A stretch of 64,000 nt of DNA, taken from positions 8,408,823-8,472,822 of the forward strand of contig NC_085138.1 in the NCBI RefSeq assembly GCF_035046485.1. Direction: 5' to 3'. A program made the position numbers and the translations under genes. Positions 46,582 through 56,223 of this stretch are shown piece after piece; positions within the stretch are counted from its first letter, which is position 1; the number at the start of each line of letters is the position of its first letter. The DNA comes from Aedes albopictus (taxonomy: Eukaryota; Arthropoda; Insecta; Diptera; Culicidae). Below the pieces are notes generated by a model, which was not told the origin of the DNA, ran no database searches, and was given only the letters and a program-made list of their open reading frames with translations.

Positions 46582-47030
46582 CGACATCTCGGTAAAACTT
46601 TTACCAAGATTCAGTGAAAATTATTGCCGGATTCTCGGCTGTTGGATTCTCGGCAATCCGTTTGCTGAGGTCGGCGATTTAATTTAAGTGTGTATGGCCC
46701 CGGGCCCCCATATTTGTAAATCCGGCCCTGCGAGGAACCATTCGCGTTCTCTAACGAAATGAATTCCTTCAGTGCCTATGTGGCCATCGTCGCGCAGTGT
46801 TCCAGAGGAAAATTCATAGTTGAAAAGAAGCTCGCGGTGAGAGTCAGTAATTTGTTGGCAAAAGCTCCCGTCATCGCAGTGGAAAAGGGGCATTTGATCT
46901 GAGAATTTTTTTTCTCGGCGATGGGCGCAAAAACACAAAGTGTAACGGTGGCATGAAGAATAGAGAAGGTAAAAATTGATTGAAATAATTCGATATAATA
47001 TGCTGATTTTTTTCATATCCGTATTCGGCA
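46548..47030. other. insertion in BEL gag, unassigned
   Basis: Contains several CTCGG(C/T)AA words (46560-46670) and a GGCCCCGGGCCC stretch at 46697-46708. No protein or known repeat is recognised. Confidence 0.4.
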
Positions 47031-47225
47031 GGCTGAGATCGATACCAGCGGCGGAAGGATCGGCAATCTTGAATCACAGCGACGTAGTTGTGGTGGAGGC
47101 AAACGTAACCGAGATCGTAACCCGAGTCGTAACCCAAAGCAAAATCCTTTCCAACATCCACATTTCGGTAGTAGCGACAACGGTGAATGTAGCAGTTGTG
47201 GCGTACGATTTTCACCTGAAAAAAC

Positions 47226-47275
47226 TATATAGGGTTTGGGACCATTTGGGCAGGAGCACCTATTTTGGGCACTGT
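47226..47275 (+). repeat. left inverted terminus of a TIR element
   Basis: gggaccatttgggcaggagc and acctattttgggcac, inverted at 53376-53421; a third copy is at 59036-59085. The pair brackets the LTR nest. Confidence 0.7.
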
Positions 47276-47441
47276 GCGTATCTCACCATCAGTGTTGGTA
47301 AAAACTCAAATTCTCAAATCTCATGCTTGAGTTGTTTCACGCGCGAATCTTGACTCGCCAAACTCACCGCCGAAAAAATCATGCATAAGCTGACTCGCGA
47401 TTTCACCCATTGCTTTATTTTATTTATTGGTATATGGTGAG

Positions 47442-47534
47442 TGTGGTAGTTTAGCATATTGCTGAGTAGGCGATGCGTACGGGAAGGTTATTATTAGTCA
47501 AGCTGTCAAGTACAGTGGATGTACAAACTCCACA
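47442..47534 (+). repeat. 5' LTR of the TRIM-like element
   Basis: 93 bp, identical to 53231-53323. Confidence 0.92.
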
Positions 47535-47535
47535 T

Positions 47536-47550
47536 TGGCAACGAAAACGG
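47536..47550 (+). promoter_or_regulatory. likely primer-binding site
   Basis: TGGCAACGAAAACGG, one base after the LTR; TGG matches the CCA end of a tRNA. I could not name the tRNA. Confidence 0.5.
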
Positions 47551-48126
47551 AAGATTCCAGCGTGCAATGGAAGATGAATCATCATTGAAGCTCGGCAGCA
47601 CTCCGGAGACCTCTGAAGGAATATCTGCGTCGTCAATGGTCTGACAAAAAAAAAAACGGAAAATTTTTCACGGCGAGCCAACAGCCAAAACAGCACGGAT
47701 GCCGATGTGAATCAAGCTCAACACGGGTTTGCGAGAAAGCACTTTTGGGATTGCGTATCCATACCAGTACCAGACCAGATGCAGAACCAGATCAGAAGCA
47801 ATCAAGTTTTAACGTGTCGTCCCGGTCAATGAAGTCCAACGATAGAAAGTCGAAGTACGAGTAAGTTGGTGTTAAATAAAAAAACGTTCTAAACGCTCGC
47901 CTAAGAGGCAGCTACCTTAGCGGCGGATACGATCCGTCGGGTCAGGTTGTCGCCTTAGCGGTGGATTCGATCCACCGGGTCAGGCTGGTTGAAAAGTTCA
48001 CCTTGAAAGGGGACTGCCTTAGCGACAGATTCGATCTGTTGGGTCAGGCTGTTCAGTAAAAAAAACTTCGCCGTAGGAGGGAAGTTGCCTCAGCGATGGA
48101 TTCGATCCATCGGGTCAGGTTGTTTG

Positions 48127-48413
48127 TTTTCTATCCGGAGATTTAGTCCAAATCTTCCCGGATAATTATCACTCACTGGCCACCAAGTTTCCCGGAGACA
48201 ACTTATACTTTTATTAACCCTTGGATATGGGGATTCTTCGGGATGTAGAAATACGTCTTGACTCGTTCAGGTGTTGTAACAGAAGAGAGCGTCAACGCTC
48301 GATATATTTGCTTTTATTGTTTTGACAGCGCTGATGCGCTTTCGCTTGCGCGTGATCATTAATGATTATTCGATATGCACTCTTAAATTATTTTACATGA
48401 AGTGGACACATTA
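48127..48413 (-). repeat. LTR (3' in element orientation)
   Basis: 287 bp, identical to 52140-52426. The purine tract on the minus strand ends directly beside it. Confidence 0.92.
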
Positions 48414-48414
48414 G

Positions 48415-48425
48415 CTCTTCCCTCT
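48415..48425 (-). promoter_or_regulatory. polypurine tract of the gypsy derivative
   Basis: AGAGGGAAGAG on the minus strand, directly before the 3' LTR. Confidence 0.75.
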
Positions 48426-48465
48426 TACAAAAGATTGAACAATAATTCAATAAAAACAATAACAT

Positions 48466-51372
48466 TTAAAAATATTCGATCTCATTGTCTGATACAGTTT
48501 TTCTAGTTCTTCTCGAACGCCGGGGTAGGCCAGTAAGCACTACCGATTCCGACTGGGTTTTTCTTTTCTTGTTTCTATGCTCTACTAGTATATCACTTTT
48601 TCTTCTTTCTTCGATTACATTCTGATCCGGTATTTGCCGGACATCGGCTCCGTCCACGGTTCCTTGATTGGATTCAGCGATAGCCGGCATTGACCGACCA
48701 GACTCGACCTTAGACTCGACCACTCGCATCGACCGTGTTGACAGCTCTGGTTCTCGTACATCGTCAACGATCCGAATTCGAGTGGGATGAGCGGTTGTTC
48801 TCGTCTTGGTATCTATCAGGATCTGTAATAAGTTTTCAGAAATCCGCATTGAGAAACATATAATTACCCATTGTTCATGTAGATGTGGAATACTTTGCTT
48901 GTTCCACACCTTAATTGTAATGTCGTCAGTATAGTATTGATTTGCTTTAAAAAATAGTAGTATCAGCATTAGCTGATAATGTTTGGTTTGGTTAACCATG
49001 TTAGTAACCATCAATACTAAACAAACAAATACAATTTCAGAAGGAAATTCAACCTTCAACGTCAAAACTTTCAAAGTTATCTGATCTCTCACATACAACT
49101 CCACCATTCCTGGTTTGTAGAAAAAGGTCATAGGTTGTAGCTTCACCTGGCCAGTATCAGCAGGATTGAGATGATTGTTAGCTTCATTAAAGCCTTGTCT
49201 TTGATGAGTTATAAAAATTGATAGTGTGTTAAAAGAGAGATCATTGTCCCACAATTTGTCTGGCAATCTTGCGCAAACAGCAAGTTTTGATGAATTTTTC
49301 CTCATACTATTTTCCTTCACCCATTTAGAGAAACTCTTCACCAAAAATAAGAAGGCATTGTACTTGAAACGAAAATCAATTGTATGTTTCTCATCAAATG
49401 GTGTCTTGGCCGGTTTACATTTTGTAATAGTTTTCAGTTTTGGAAGTATTGCCAAACTAGCACAAGCAACAACAAACTTTTCAATGTCAGCGTGCCAATA
49501 ATGTTGTAAAAAGTTGTAAAGCTGTTGAAACAACGTATAACGCCTTGTCTGCTTTGCAATATCTAGTAAAATTACCAGTAAGTTGTTCTCAAACTTCAAG
49601 CTTTCCTCAAATTCTTGATCGTTTTCTAAAGGAACAAACACTTTCGAATGAAGTCGTAAGCAAACATTAGCATTACCCATTAAGGCAGCACTGTTGTTCA
49701 AGGTTTGCACTGCATTCAACAAATTAAGCGTTGAAATGAACGGTTGTTTACCTTTGTCCAAAATATTAGCAGTTGCTTGAGGTTTTGTTTCAATAGTAAT
49801 AATTGACTTCTCTGTATTAAACCTATTATCACATTTGAAAATAATCTCCCGAAAATAAAAGGGAACGTCATAAAAATGTTCAAAAATTGGCACTTCACGA
49901 GTTAAAATCAAGTCTGATTCAAAATGTTTTACAGTTTTAGTCGAATTCTTGACAACTATGTCAGAAAAGTTTGGATTCGTATCAACAATTAGTGCTTTGC
50001 TTTGATTTTTTAAAAAATTGTTCACTGGCATCATATCACCAAAAAATTTTCTCCAGTTGGGACAAAATTCATCCAACCATGGTCTACCCAGTAAAGGAAT
50101 GAACTGGTAATCACAATCAATCACTAAAAGATGTAAATTTGCTATTTTGTCATTATGTTCAACTTTAACTTCCACTTCTCCAGACACCTTTAATCTGGAA
50201 CCATTGACCACTACAAGTTGTTTTAGGCTTTTTGATAAAGGAATGTCAAATTTAGAATTAAACGAATTTTTGTCCATCACTGTAACTGAGGAACCACTGT
50301 CAACCTCCATTTGTACAGGATTGTCTTCAATAGAGATATTCAATAGACAGGGATCACTTTTTTCAATGGAAGAAACATGCATACACTCTAGTTCTCCTGA
50401 ATCACTACCGTCCGAACCACAATCGATGGTCATTAGCCTGTCAACCTCCTCGGACAGTCCATTTGCGTCGTCGGTCACCGCCTCAGGAATGTAGTTGACT
50501 TCTTCATCGCTCAAATCGTCGCTCAGTATGTAGCACTGTCTTCGCTGGTGTCCTCTTCGTCCGCAGTAATCACAGATTGGTTGTTCCATTGTCCATTTTG
50601 TATCGTTCATTCTTCTGCGCTTTTGGATTGTACCAGCTGGTGGATATCGATGCCTAGGATGCTGAAATCTTGACCAAGTTACGATATATCGATCTTCCAC
50701 AGATCGAAAACCAAAACGACTATTCATTGAACCACGAAAACCTTTGGGACTTGTTCTTACTTTTCGTTCAGCAAATTGTCTTCCATTAGAAGAAGCATAT
50801 CTGTTATAAATTGAAGCCACTAAGTCATAATTGTCATTGTTCTTCAAAACTTTTGTATGAATATTCGCCATTTCCCATGAAGCGATAATGTTTTCAACTT
50901 GTGCTAAAGTCAATTTTGAGCTATCTTCAGTTAAAAGTCTATGCCTAAGAGAATTATCAGTTAAACCAACAAGAATGCGATCAACTATAAGGCGATTCTT
51001 TTGGTCACCAAATTCACAATATTCCGCCACAGCTTTAAGCGAAAAGATAAAATCACTTGCAGTTTCCCCATGTTGTTGCACTTTCATACTGAAATGATGC
51101 CTTTGTAGTAGAATTGAATCAGTTTTGTCAAGTTTTTCTTTGAGCTTTTGCACTAAAATTTCATAAGACACTCCGTCTAACATTTCTTCGGTCGGGTACA
51201 ATTTGTCCGCCATACTAAAAAGGTAATCTCCACCTAACAGAAACATTTGATCTTTCTTTTGATCATCATTGACCTTGTTGACTCGAAAATGAAATCCTAA
51301 TCGTTTAATCCAAGTTGAAAAAGATTGACCTTTACGTAAAGGCTCAATATTAGGATTTAACACATACGCCAT
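48466..51372 (-). CDS. Gag-protease polyprotein with unrecognised C-terminal half
   Basis: 968 residues, starting at MAYVLNPN (51372). A gypsy-type Gag (KGQSFSTWIKRLGFHFRVN, then the LLQRHHFSMKVQQHG block) is followed by one zinc knuckle, CDYCGRRGHQRRQC (about 267-280), and an aspartic protease with EVDSGSSVTVMDK (about 363) and LLGRPWLDEF. Next is an RT N-terminal remnant (IFEHFYDVPFYFRE, about 500-515). RT catalytic boxes, RNase H and integrase core are absent. About 350 residues follow that I do not recognise (ENNLLVILLDIAKQTRRYTL, LPDKLWDNDLSFN). The last 80 residues look like a gypsy integrase tail (LPRRSRRTRKTVSDNE). The frame is open throughout. Confidence 0.88.
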   Translation of the reverse strand: MAYVLNPNIEPLRKGQSFSTWIKRLGFHFRVNKVNDDQKKDQMFLLGGDYLFSMADKLYPTEEMLDGVSYEILVQKLKEKLDKTDSILLQRHHFSMKVQQHGETASDFIFSLKAVAEYCEFGDQKNRLIVDRILVGLTDNSLRHRLLTEDSSKLTLAQVENIIASWEMANIHTKVLKNNDNYDLVASIYNRYASSNGRQFAERKVRTSPKGFRGSMNSRFGFRSVEDRYIVTWSRFQHPRHRYPPAGTIQKRRRMNDTKWTMEQPICDYCGRRGHQRRQCYILSDDLSDEEVNYIPEAVTDDANGLSEEVDRLMTIDCGSDGSDSGELECMHVSSIEKSDPCLLNISIEDNPVQMEVDSGSSVTVMDKNSFNSKFDIPLSKSLKQLVVVNGSRLKVSGEVEVKVEHNDKIANLHLLVIDCDYQFIPLLGRPWLDEFCPNWRKFFGDMMPVNNFLKNQSKALIVDTNPNFSDIVVKNSTKTVKHFESDLILTREVPIFEHFYDVPFYFREIIFKCDNRFNTEKSIITIETKPQATANILDKGKQPFISTLNLLNAVQTLNNSAALMGNANVCLRLHSKVFVPLENDQEFEESLKFENNLLVILLDIAKQTRRYTLFQQLYNFLQHYWHADIEKFVVACASLAILPKLKTITKCKPAKTPFDEKHTIDFRFKYNAFLFLVKSFSKWVKENSMRKNSSKLAVCARLPDKLWDNDLSFNTLSIFITHQRQGFNEANNHLNPADTGQVKLQPMTFFYKPGMVELYVRDQITLKVLTLKVEFPSEIVFVCLVLMVTNMVNQTKHYQLMLILLFFKANQYYTDDITIKVWNKQSIPHLHEQWVIICFSMRISENLLQILIDTKTRTTAHPTRIRIVDDVREPELSTRSMRVVESKVESGRSMPAIAESNQGTVDGADVRQIPDQNVIEERRKSDILVEHRNKKRKTQSESVVLTGLPRRSRRTRKTVSDNEIEYF

Positions 51373-52127
51373 ATTTGCCAAAAATAAGCAAAAACACAAA
51401 TTTAGTCGTTAAATACACTTCACAGGTTCACAACACTAATTGCAATCAATAAAGTTTAAAAGTGTTAAAAAGTTTTCAAAACAATCAAAATTTGTCTAGC
51501 GTAGTCCTACGTCAAAATCCCTACAACAGTTTCACACAATCAATATAATTGCAAAAATCTTCAAACTCAAGTCGAAAATAAATAACCAGTTACTCACCGA
51601 TCGATGTGAATCTTACCACGATGTCCATGAATCAGGCACCAATCGCCACCCGGCGGGAAGAAACGAACCGACCACCACCCAGCGGGAAGGAACCAGCAGC
51701 ACCCGGAAACAACCGGATGGCCACCCGCTGTGAATTTATCCTCCGAAATAGAAGAAAAGGCACTGTTAATATATAATTAAAACAAAATGGTTTCGTTTCA
51801 CTAAAAGAACTAGCAAATAAAAGGAATAACAATACTGGTGATTGTTCTTTTTGTTCCCGCACGGCCTATGCCACCAAAAGCAAATGGCGTTTCACACTTT
51901 TCACACCACCGGAATTAACAAATTTTCACCTAAAATCACTTTTTTGCCCCCGTTATCACCTCACTTTTTCCCTTATTACCTCGGCATTTATGCTGTGCAC
52001 CGTGTCGTTCTCACCGTAATTACTTCCTATCAGCGCCGCCGCCGCCGCACTGATCCTGAACGATAGGGTGATGTTGCTCCGTGTAGCCGTCCGAGTACGC
52101 CGAAAAATGCTCCGCCGCACCAGTTTT

Positions 52128-52138
52128 CCTCGTCGCCA
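52128..52138 (-). promoter_or_regulatory. primer-binding site (tRNA-Ser type)
   Basis: TGGCGACGAGG on the minus strand, one base after the 5' LTR. The same 11 bases serve the LARD-like element at 15370-15380. Confidence 0.82.
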
Positions 52139-52139
52139 C

Positions 52140-52426
52140 TTTTCTATCCGGAGATTTAGTCCAAATCTTCCCGGATAATTATCACTCACTGGCCACCAAG
52201 TTTCCCGGAGACAACTTATACTTTTATTAACCCTTGGATATGGGGATTCTTCGGGATGTAGAAATACGTCTTGACTCGTTCAGGTGTTGTAACAGAAGAG
52301 AGCGTCAACGCTCGATATATTTGCTTTTATTGTTTTGACAGCGCTGATGCGCTTTCGCTTGCGCGTGATCATTAATGATTATTCGATATGCACTCTTAAA
52401 TTATTTTACATGAAGTGGACACATTA
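52140..52426 (-). repeat. LTR (5' in element orientation)
   Basis: 287 bp, identical to 48127-48413. Confidence 0.92.
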
Positions 52427-53217
52427 GTTTGAAAAAGTCCGCCTTAAAAGGGGGCTTGCCTTTGCGACGAATTCGATTCGCCGGATCAGGCTGTCTGCTC
52501 ACCTTAGATGGGAGCAACCGAAGCGGCAGTTTCGAACTGTCGGGTCCGGTAGTTGTAAAATAGCTCGCCGCTGGAGCGACGGATTCGATTCGTTGCGTCC
52601 AGCAAAAGCATGTTCTGTTTGATCCCGACGGATAGTATCTGATCGGACCAGACAGAAAGAGAAACGGAAAAGTAGCGTAGAGAGATTGCATCAGAGTAAC
52701 AGGAGCGCCAGCGGTTCTAAATCGGTAGCCCCAGCTATAGACACACGGGTACGGCCGATCAGTATGTTTCGAAATCCGATTGTGCGATCGGTCAATCAAT
52801 CGTCAACGAGAATAGGAAGTGAAAATCGTGTTTTGGGGACAAGATTATGCGCCTCTCCGCCGTATCGGCAGATTCGATTTGCTTGATCCGGCGGAAGTGC
52901 AAAGGCGCGTTAATGTAACGTCGAAGCCCAAAAACTGAGAATTCCTAAATGAAAATTGTCTGAGGTCTTGAGCTAAAAATGAGTTATGCCATAAAGTTAG
53001 CCTAATTGATAGACAAGTTACATTTTTAAGTGTCTCTTTTTAACGTTGGCATATTGAAAAATCCACTGCCAGTGTACATAGTTCAGTCAGGCTCGGTCAG
53101 GCCTTGAGTCAGGCTTTAAATAGTTTCTCGATGATCAGCATCGAGAACAAACAAAAGTACTTGATAAGATGGTGGTTAGCAACATTGAAAATAATGATTA
53201 ACTACATATTTTCCATT

Positions 53218-53230
53218 GAAGAAAAGGAGA
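53218..53230 (+). promoter_or_regulatory. polypurine tract of the TRIM-like element
   Basis: gaagaaaaggaga, directly before the 3' LTR. Confidence 0.8.
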
Positions 53231-53323
53231 TGTGGTAGTTTAGCATATTGCTGAGTAGGCGATGCGTACGGGAAGGTTATTATTAGTCAAGCTGTCAAGT
53301 ACAGTGGATGTACAAACTCCACA
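53231..53323 (+). repeat. 3' LTR of the TRIM-like element
   Basis: 93 bp, identical to 47442-47534, followed by duplication gtgag. Confidence 0.92.
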
Positions 53324-53375
53324 GTGAGCAAAAATCAAGTCAATTGGTTAAAAATTGACTGAGTAATATCAGCAA

Positions 53376-53421
53376 GTGCCCAAAATAGGTGCTCCTGCCC
53401 AAATGGTCCCAGACCCTACAG
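53376..53421 (-). repeat. right inverted terminus of the TIR element
   Basis: Inverse of 47226-47275 (gtgcccaaaataggtgctcc, then cccaaatggtccc). Confidence 0.7.
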
Positions 53422-53646
53422 CCGACTACATTATTGTCGGTTTTTCCCTTGTCGATTTGGATGCGTTGCGGGTGAAACCGTCGTCAGCTGACAGGAATCT
53501 GACGTTTCTCCGATCTCACTAACATAAACAGCAGCAGAGGTGGTGCTTGATCACGATGATTCAAACATGCCGACTGAAAGTTGGCAGCGCGTTTTGTTGT
53601 GAAAGCAACATACAATACAATATTAATATGAAACACCTTCACAACA

Positions 53647-53898
53647 TACAAACAGACGTATCACTTGGAACAAATTGCGAAAAAAAAATCATCGTCACGA
53701 AAACATAATCGCCCAATGGTAACCAGGCTGTGTTACGCAAACCACTCAGTAGGTGGCATTAGTGAGCAAACGTCAAACAGGAACAAAAACGATGCGAGCG
53801 CCGTGACCGAGCGATTTGCGAACTACAAAATATTTCAACTAATTGTTAAAAAAGGTAAGGATGAGAAGTGAGTAGAATGAGATGTATGTTTGTCTGTG
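53647..53898. mobile_element. MITE with ACAAACAGACGT ends, copy 1
   Basis: About 250 bp, left acaaacagacgt, right end tttgtctgtg, with cgtcaaacaggaacaaaaac and tttgcgaactac inside. Related copies are at 55253-55499 and 60083 onward. Confidence 0.8.
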
Positions 53899-54042
53899 CT
53901 TTAAAACTGGTCAACCCCTGCGAACTTGGTTGGGGAATGTTTATTTCCATTTGATTTTGCCGCAAATGTCCTAAATATATATATATGCGTAACGATCTGT
54001 CCAAAACTAGGTTCAAAATACCTGAAACACCATATCACAGAC

Positions 54043-55251
54043 CGAGGGGCGAATCACTAGCGCAGTTTCGATTCAGCCTTGCGTAATGACATACGCATTG
54101 GCGCATTTTGTAACGCATTAGCGTATTAAGGTACGCATTTCTAAAATTGAACAACACCTGTCAAAATTTTACAGCATGCACTTTTCAACGCATTGATAAA
54201 ATTGTTCGTATTTGTATACGCATTGACAAAAAAAACTTGCATTTTACTACGCATTGTTAGAAAACACGCATTTTTCTACGCATTTATAGAAAACACGCAT
54301 TTTTATGCGCATTGGTGGAATGCTGGCATTTTTATACGCATTGATAAATAACACGCATTTTCCTACGCAGTGGCGTATTTTTCAACAAATTATGATGATG
54401 ATGATGATGATGATTGTGTACCCACCATCAGCGCAAGGATTACCTATGGCTGCAGAGTCAAACCCGAAGGGAATGATCTACCTGATGGTTTGTTGTAGCA
54501 GGGTAAGCTAAATTCACTGGAGACCTTCGGAAAACAACACAATGGTTGCTTTCTCGTGACAAAGTCTGGCCACCCCACGAACATTTGCCCGGAAACCAGT
54601 TCATTTAACTTCCTTAGGCTACCCCCCCAAAATCCCAAGTGTCATATAATTTAAAAAAGAATTTAATTGATCAATTACCTTATTTCACCTGAACACCGCT
54701 GAAACGAATAGCTATTATTGACGTCATACTTACTAGCATTGAACGATAAAATTATCGGAACCCGAAATAAACAACTTATTGTTCAAAATACCACACCACT
54801 GCTCTCTCTAAGCATCTCCCACAAGAACCACCAGTCGTCGCATTCTGCTTTCTGTATGCTTTCAATTTCCCGCCGCATACCACCAAAGTACACAACGTAT
54901 TTCCGCTCTCCCAACAAACACACACTCAGCCTACACTACGACTGTGGCCGCCGTCGCACAGCCGGACGTTCAGCAGTCTTTACTCTCTCTTCTTCCCGTT
55001 GATAATTTTCTTGCTTTCAGTATTTTTTACATCTCTTGAGAAACTCGGCGTATTTTTCAACAAATTATGTAACAAAACTCCAAAAATTCGTCATGCATTC
55101 CTGTGCATTTTTCAACGCATTGGATATTTTGGCGCAATTTTCAACGCGTTACATTTTCAAATGCATTTTTCAACGCATTGGAGCATTTTGTAAGGCATTT
55201 TCATCAAAACGCATTTTCGATTCAGTTGTTTTGGAAGTGATTCGCCCCTCG
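54043..55251. mobile_element. hAT-type MITE full of ACGCATT words
   Basis: The ends CGAGGGGCGAATCACT and AGTGATTCGCCCCTCG are exact inverses; the 8 bp duplication tcacagac lies at 54035-54042 and 55252-55259. Both ends of the interior are tandem ACGCATTTTTCTACGCATT-like words, the centre is non-coding. It inserted at the edge of the next MITE. Confidence 0.9.
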
Positions 55252-55252
55252 T

Positions 55253-55499
55253 CACAGACAAACAGACGTACCACTTGGAACAAAATGCGATAAAAATCAT
55301 CGTCACGAAAACATAATGCTAATTACGCTGTGTTTCGTCAACCGACTGAGTAGATGACGGTAGTGAGCAAACGTCAAACAGAAGCAAAAACGATGTGAGC
55401 GCCATGAGCGAGAGATTTGCGAACTACGAAATATTTGAATAATCCTTTGAAAAGGGAAACGATGGGAAGTGAGTAGAGTGAGACGTCTGTTTGTCTGTG
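55253..55499. mobile_element. MITE with ACAAACAGACGT ends, copy 2 (beside DET1)
   Basis: cacagacaaacagacgt to acgtctgtttgtctgtg, perfect 17 bp inverted ends. It ends 235 bp before the DET1 start codon, within the likely promoter region. Confidence 0.88.
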
Positions 55500-55734
55500 A
55501 CCATATATTTTATTAATTTTGCGTGAGATCAATGTGAGAACTTTCGGCGAGTTTCTGCATATGACTTTTTCCCAGTGTTTTATTCGACTTTCACGACGGA
55601 ACCCACTGTATGTTTTGATTTGTGATAACGATGCAATGAACTGTCAAACTTTGTTGTGATAAGTTTCAATGGAAAAGTGATTGTTTTCTTGCAACTATTT
55701 AGTTTTTCACGAACTTATTTCTTTTTTAATTAAA

Positions 55735-56160
55735 ATGGAGCATAAACCAAGTGCACCGCAACCGGACGGGGAACCTCCCGAGTTTGTTTGCACGGAGCGA
55801 ATCAAGTTTCGCAAGCTGCGCTCGCAAAACATCGTCCACCGATTGCGCTATCGGGAGATGGGGCTCGGCGTCAAAACACCTCAGCACTCGGTTCGCGAAT
55901 TCTACCAGAATGTGTATCCCAATCTGACGGTGGTCAATGTGGAGAAGCCACCCTGCTACTTGCGGAAGTTCAGCCCCGATGGGCGGTATTTGATTGCGTT
56001 CTCGTCGGATCAGGCCTCGTTGGAGATCTACCAGTATCAGGGTTGTGCTGCCGCTGCTAGTCTTTTTCAGGACTGGGAAACGCCGGAAGTGATTTTGAAT
56101 GATGGCACCGGGGGTCGAAGCTACGACATACGGAGCCAGATTTTCGATAAGTTGTTCAAG
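55735..56160 (+). CDS. DET1: DET1 exon 1
   Basis: DET1 acts in the DDB1-CUL4 ubiquitin ligase system (with DDB1 and DDA1) and is known as abo in Drosophila. Exon 1 encodes residues 1-142, from MEHKPSAPQPDGEPPEF. Family motifs are FYQNVYPNLTVVNVEKPPC, LRKFSPDGRYLIAFSSDQ and SLEIYQYQG, a WD-type blade matching the conserved N-terminal half. It ends in the donor gtaagt. The ATG at 55735 is the first sensible start; a TTG 54 bp upstream is in frame but has no support. Upstream about 235 bp lies a MITE. Confidence 0.95.
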
Positions 56161-56223
56161 GTAAGTGGTTTGATATTGGAATTCTTGCTTTAAAGCCCAA
56201 TTACATGAATGCCTTTGTTACAG

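Larger units (their letters stand above)
48127..52426 (-). mobile_element. gypsy-like LTR element with replaced pol core
   Basis: 4.3 kb, on the minus strand, inside the TRIM-like element. The 287 bp LTRs at 48127-48413 and 52140-52426 are identical. A gtttg duplication (48122-48126 and 52427-52431) marks the insertion, which splits the array between its fourth and fifth hairpins. Because a G follows both LTR copies, the duplication could also be 4 bp (tttg). The primer site is TGGCGACGAGG and the purine tract AGAGGGAAGAG. The one long ORF has Gag, protease and a stub of RT but no RT core, RNase H or integrase core. Confidence 0.9.
47921..52884 (+). ncRNA. array of eight TTCGA-loop hairpins (interrupted)
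   Basis: Stems of 7 bp around a TTCGA loop (TACGA in the first) at 47921-47939, 47959-47977, 48023-48041, 48094-48112, then after the gypsy insertion 52465-52483, 52524-52542, 52577-52595 and 52866-52884. Stem pairs include cggtgga/tccaccg, cgatgga/tccatcg, cgacaga/tctgttg and cggcagt/actgtcg. Differences between copies keep pairing, often through G-T wobbles. A GGGTCAGG word follows most. Likely an RNA structure of the element transcript. Confidence 0.8.
47442..53323 (+). mobile_element. short-LTR non-coding retroelement (TRIM-like)
   Basis: Bounded by identical 93 bp LTRs (TGTGGTAG...CTCCACA) and a 5 bp duplication gtgag (47437-47441 and 53324-53328). A primer-binding-like TGGCAACGAAAACGG follows the 5' LTR after one base, and a purine tract (gaagaaaaggaga) precedes the 3' LTR. 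Without the nested gypsy derivative (48127-52426) the element is about 1.6 kb and has no gag or pol. Its interior is an array of TTCGA-loop hairpins. Confidence 0.9.

Noticed and set aside
46684..47016. 110-codon minus frame opposite the BEL gag gap
   Set aside because: No recognisable domain; lies in the insertion that breaks the gag.
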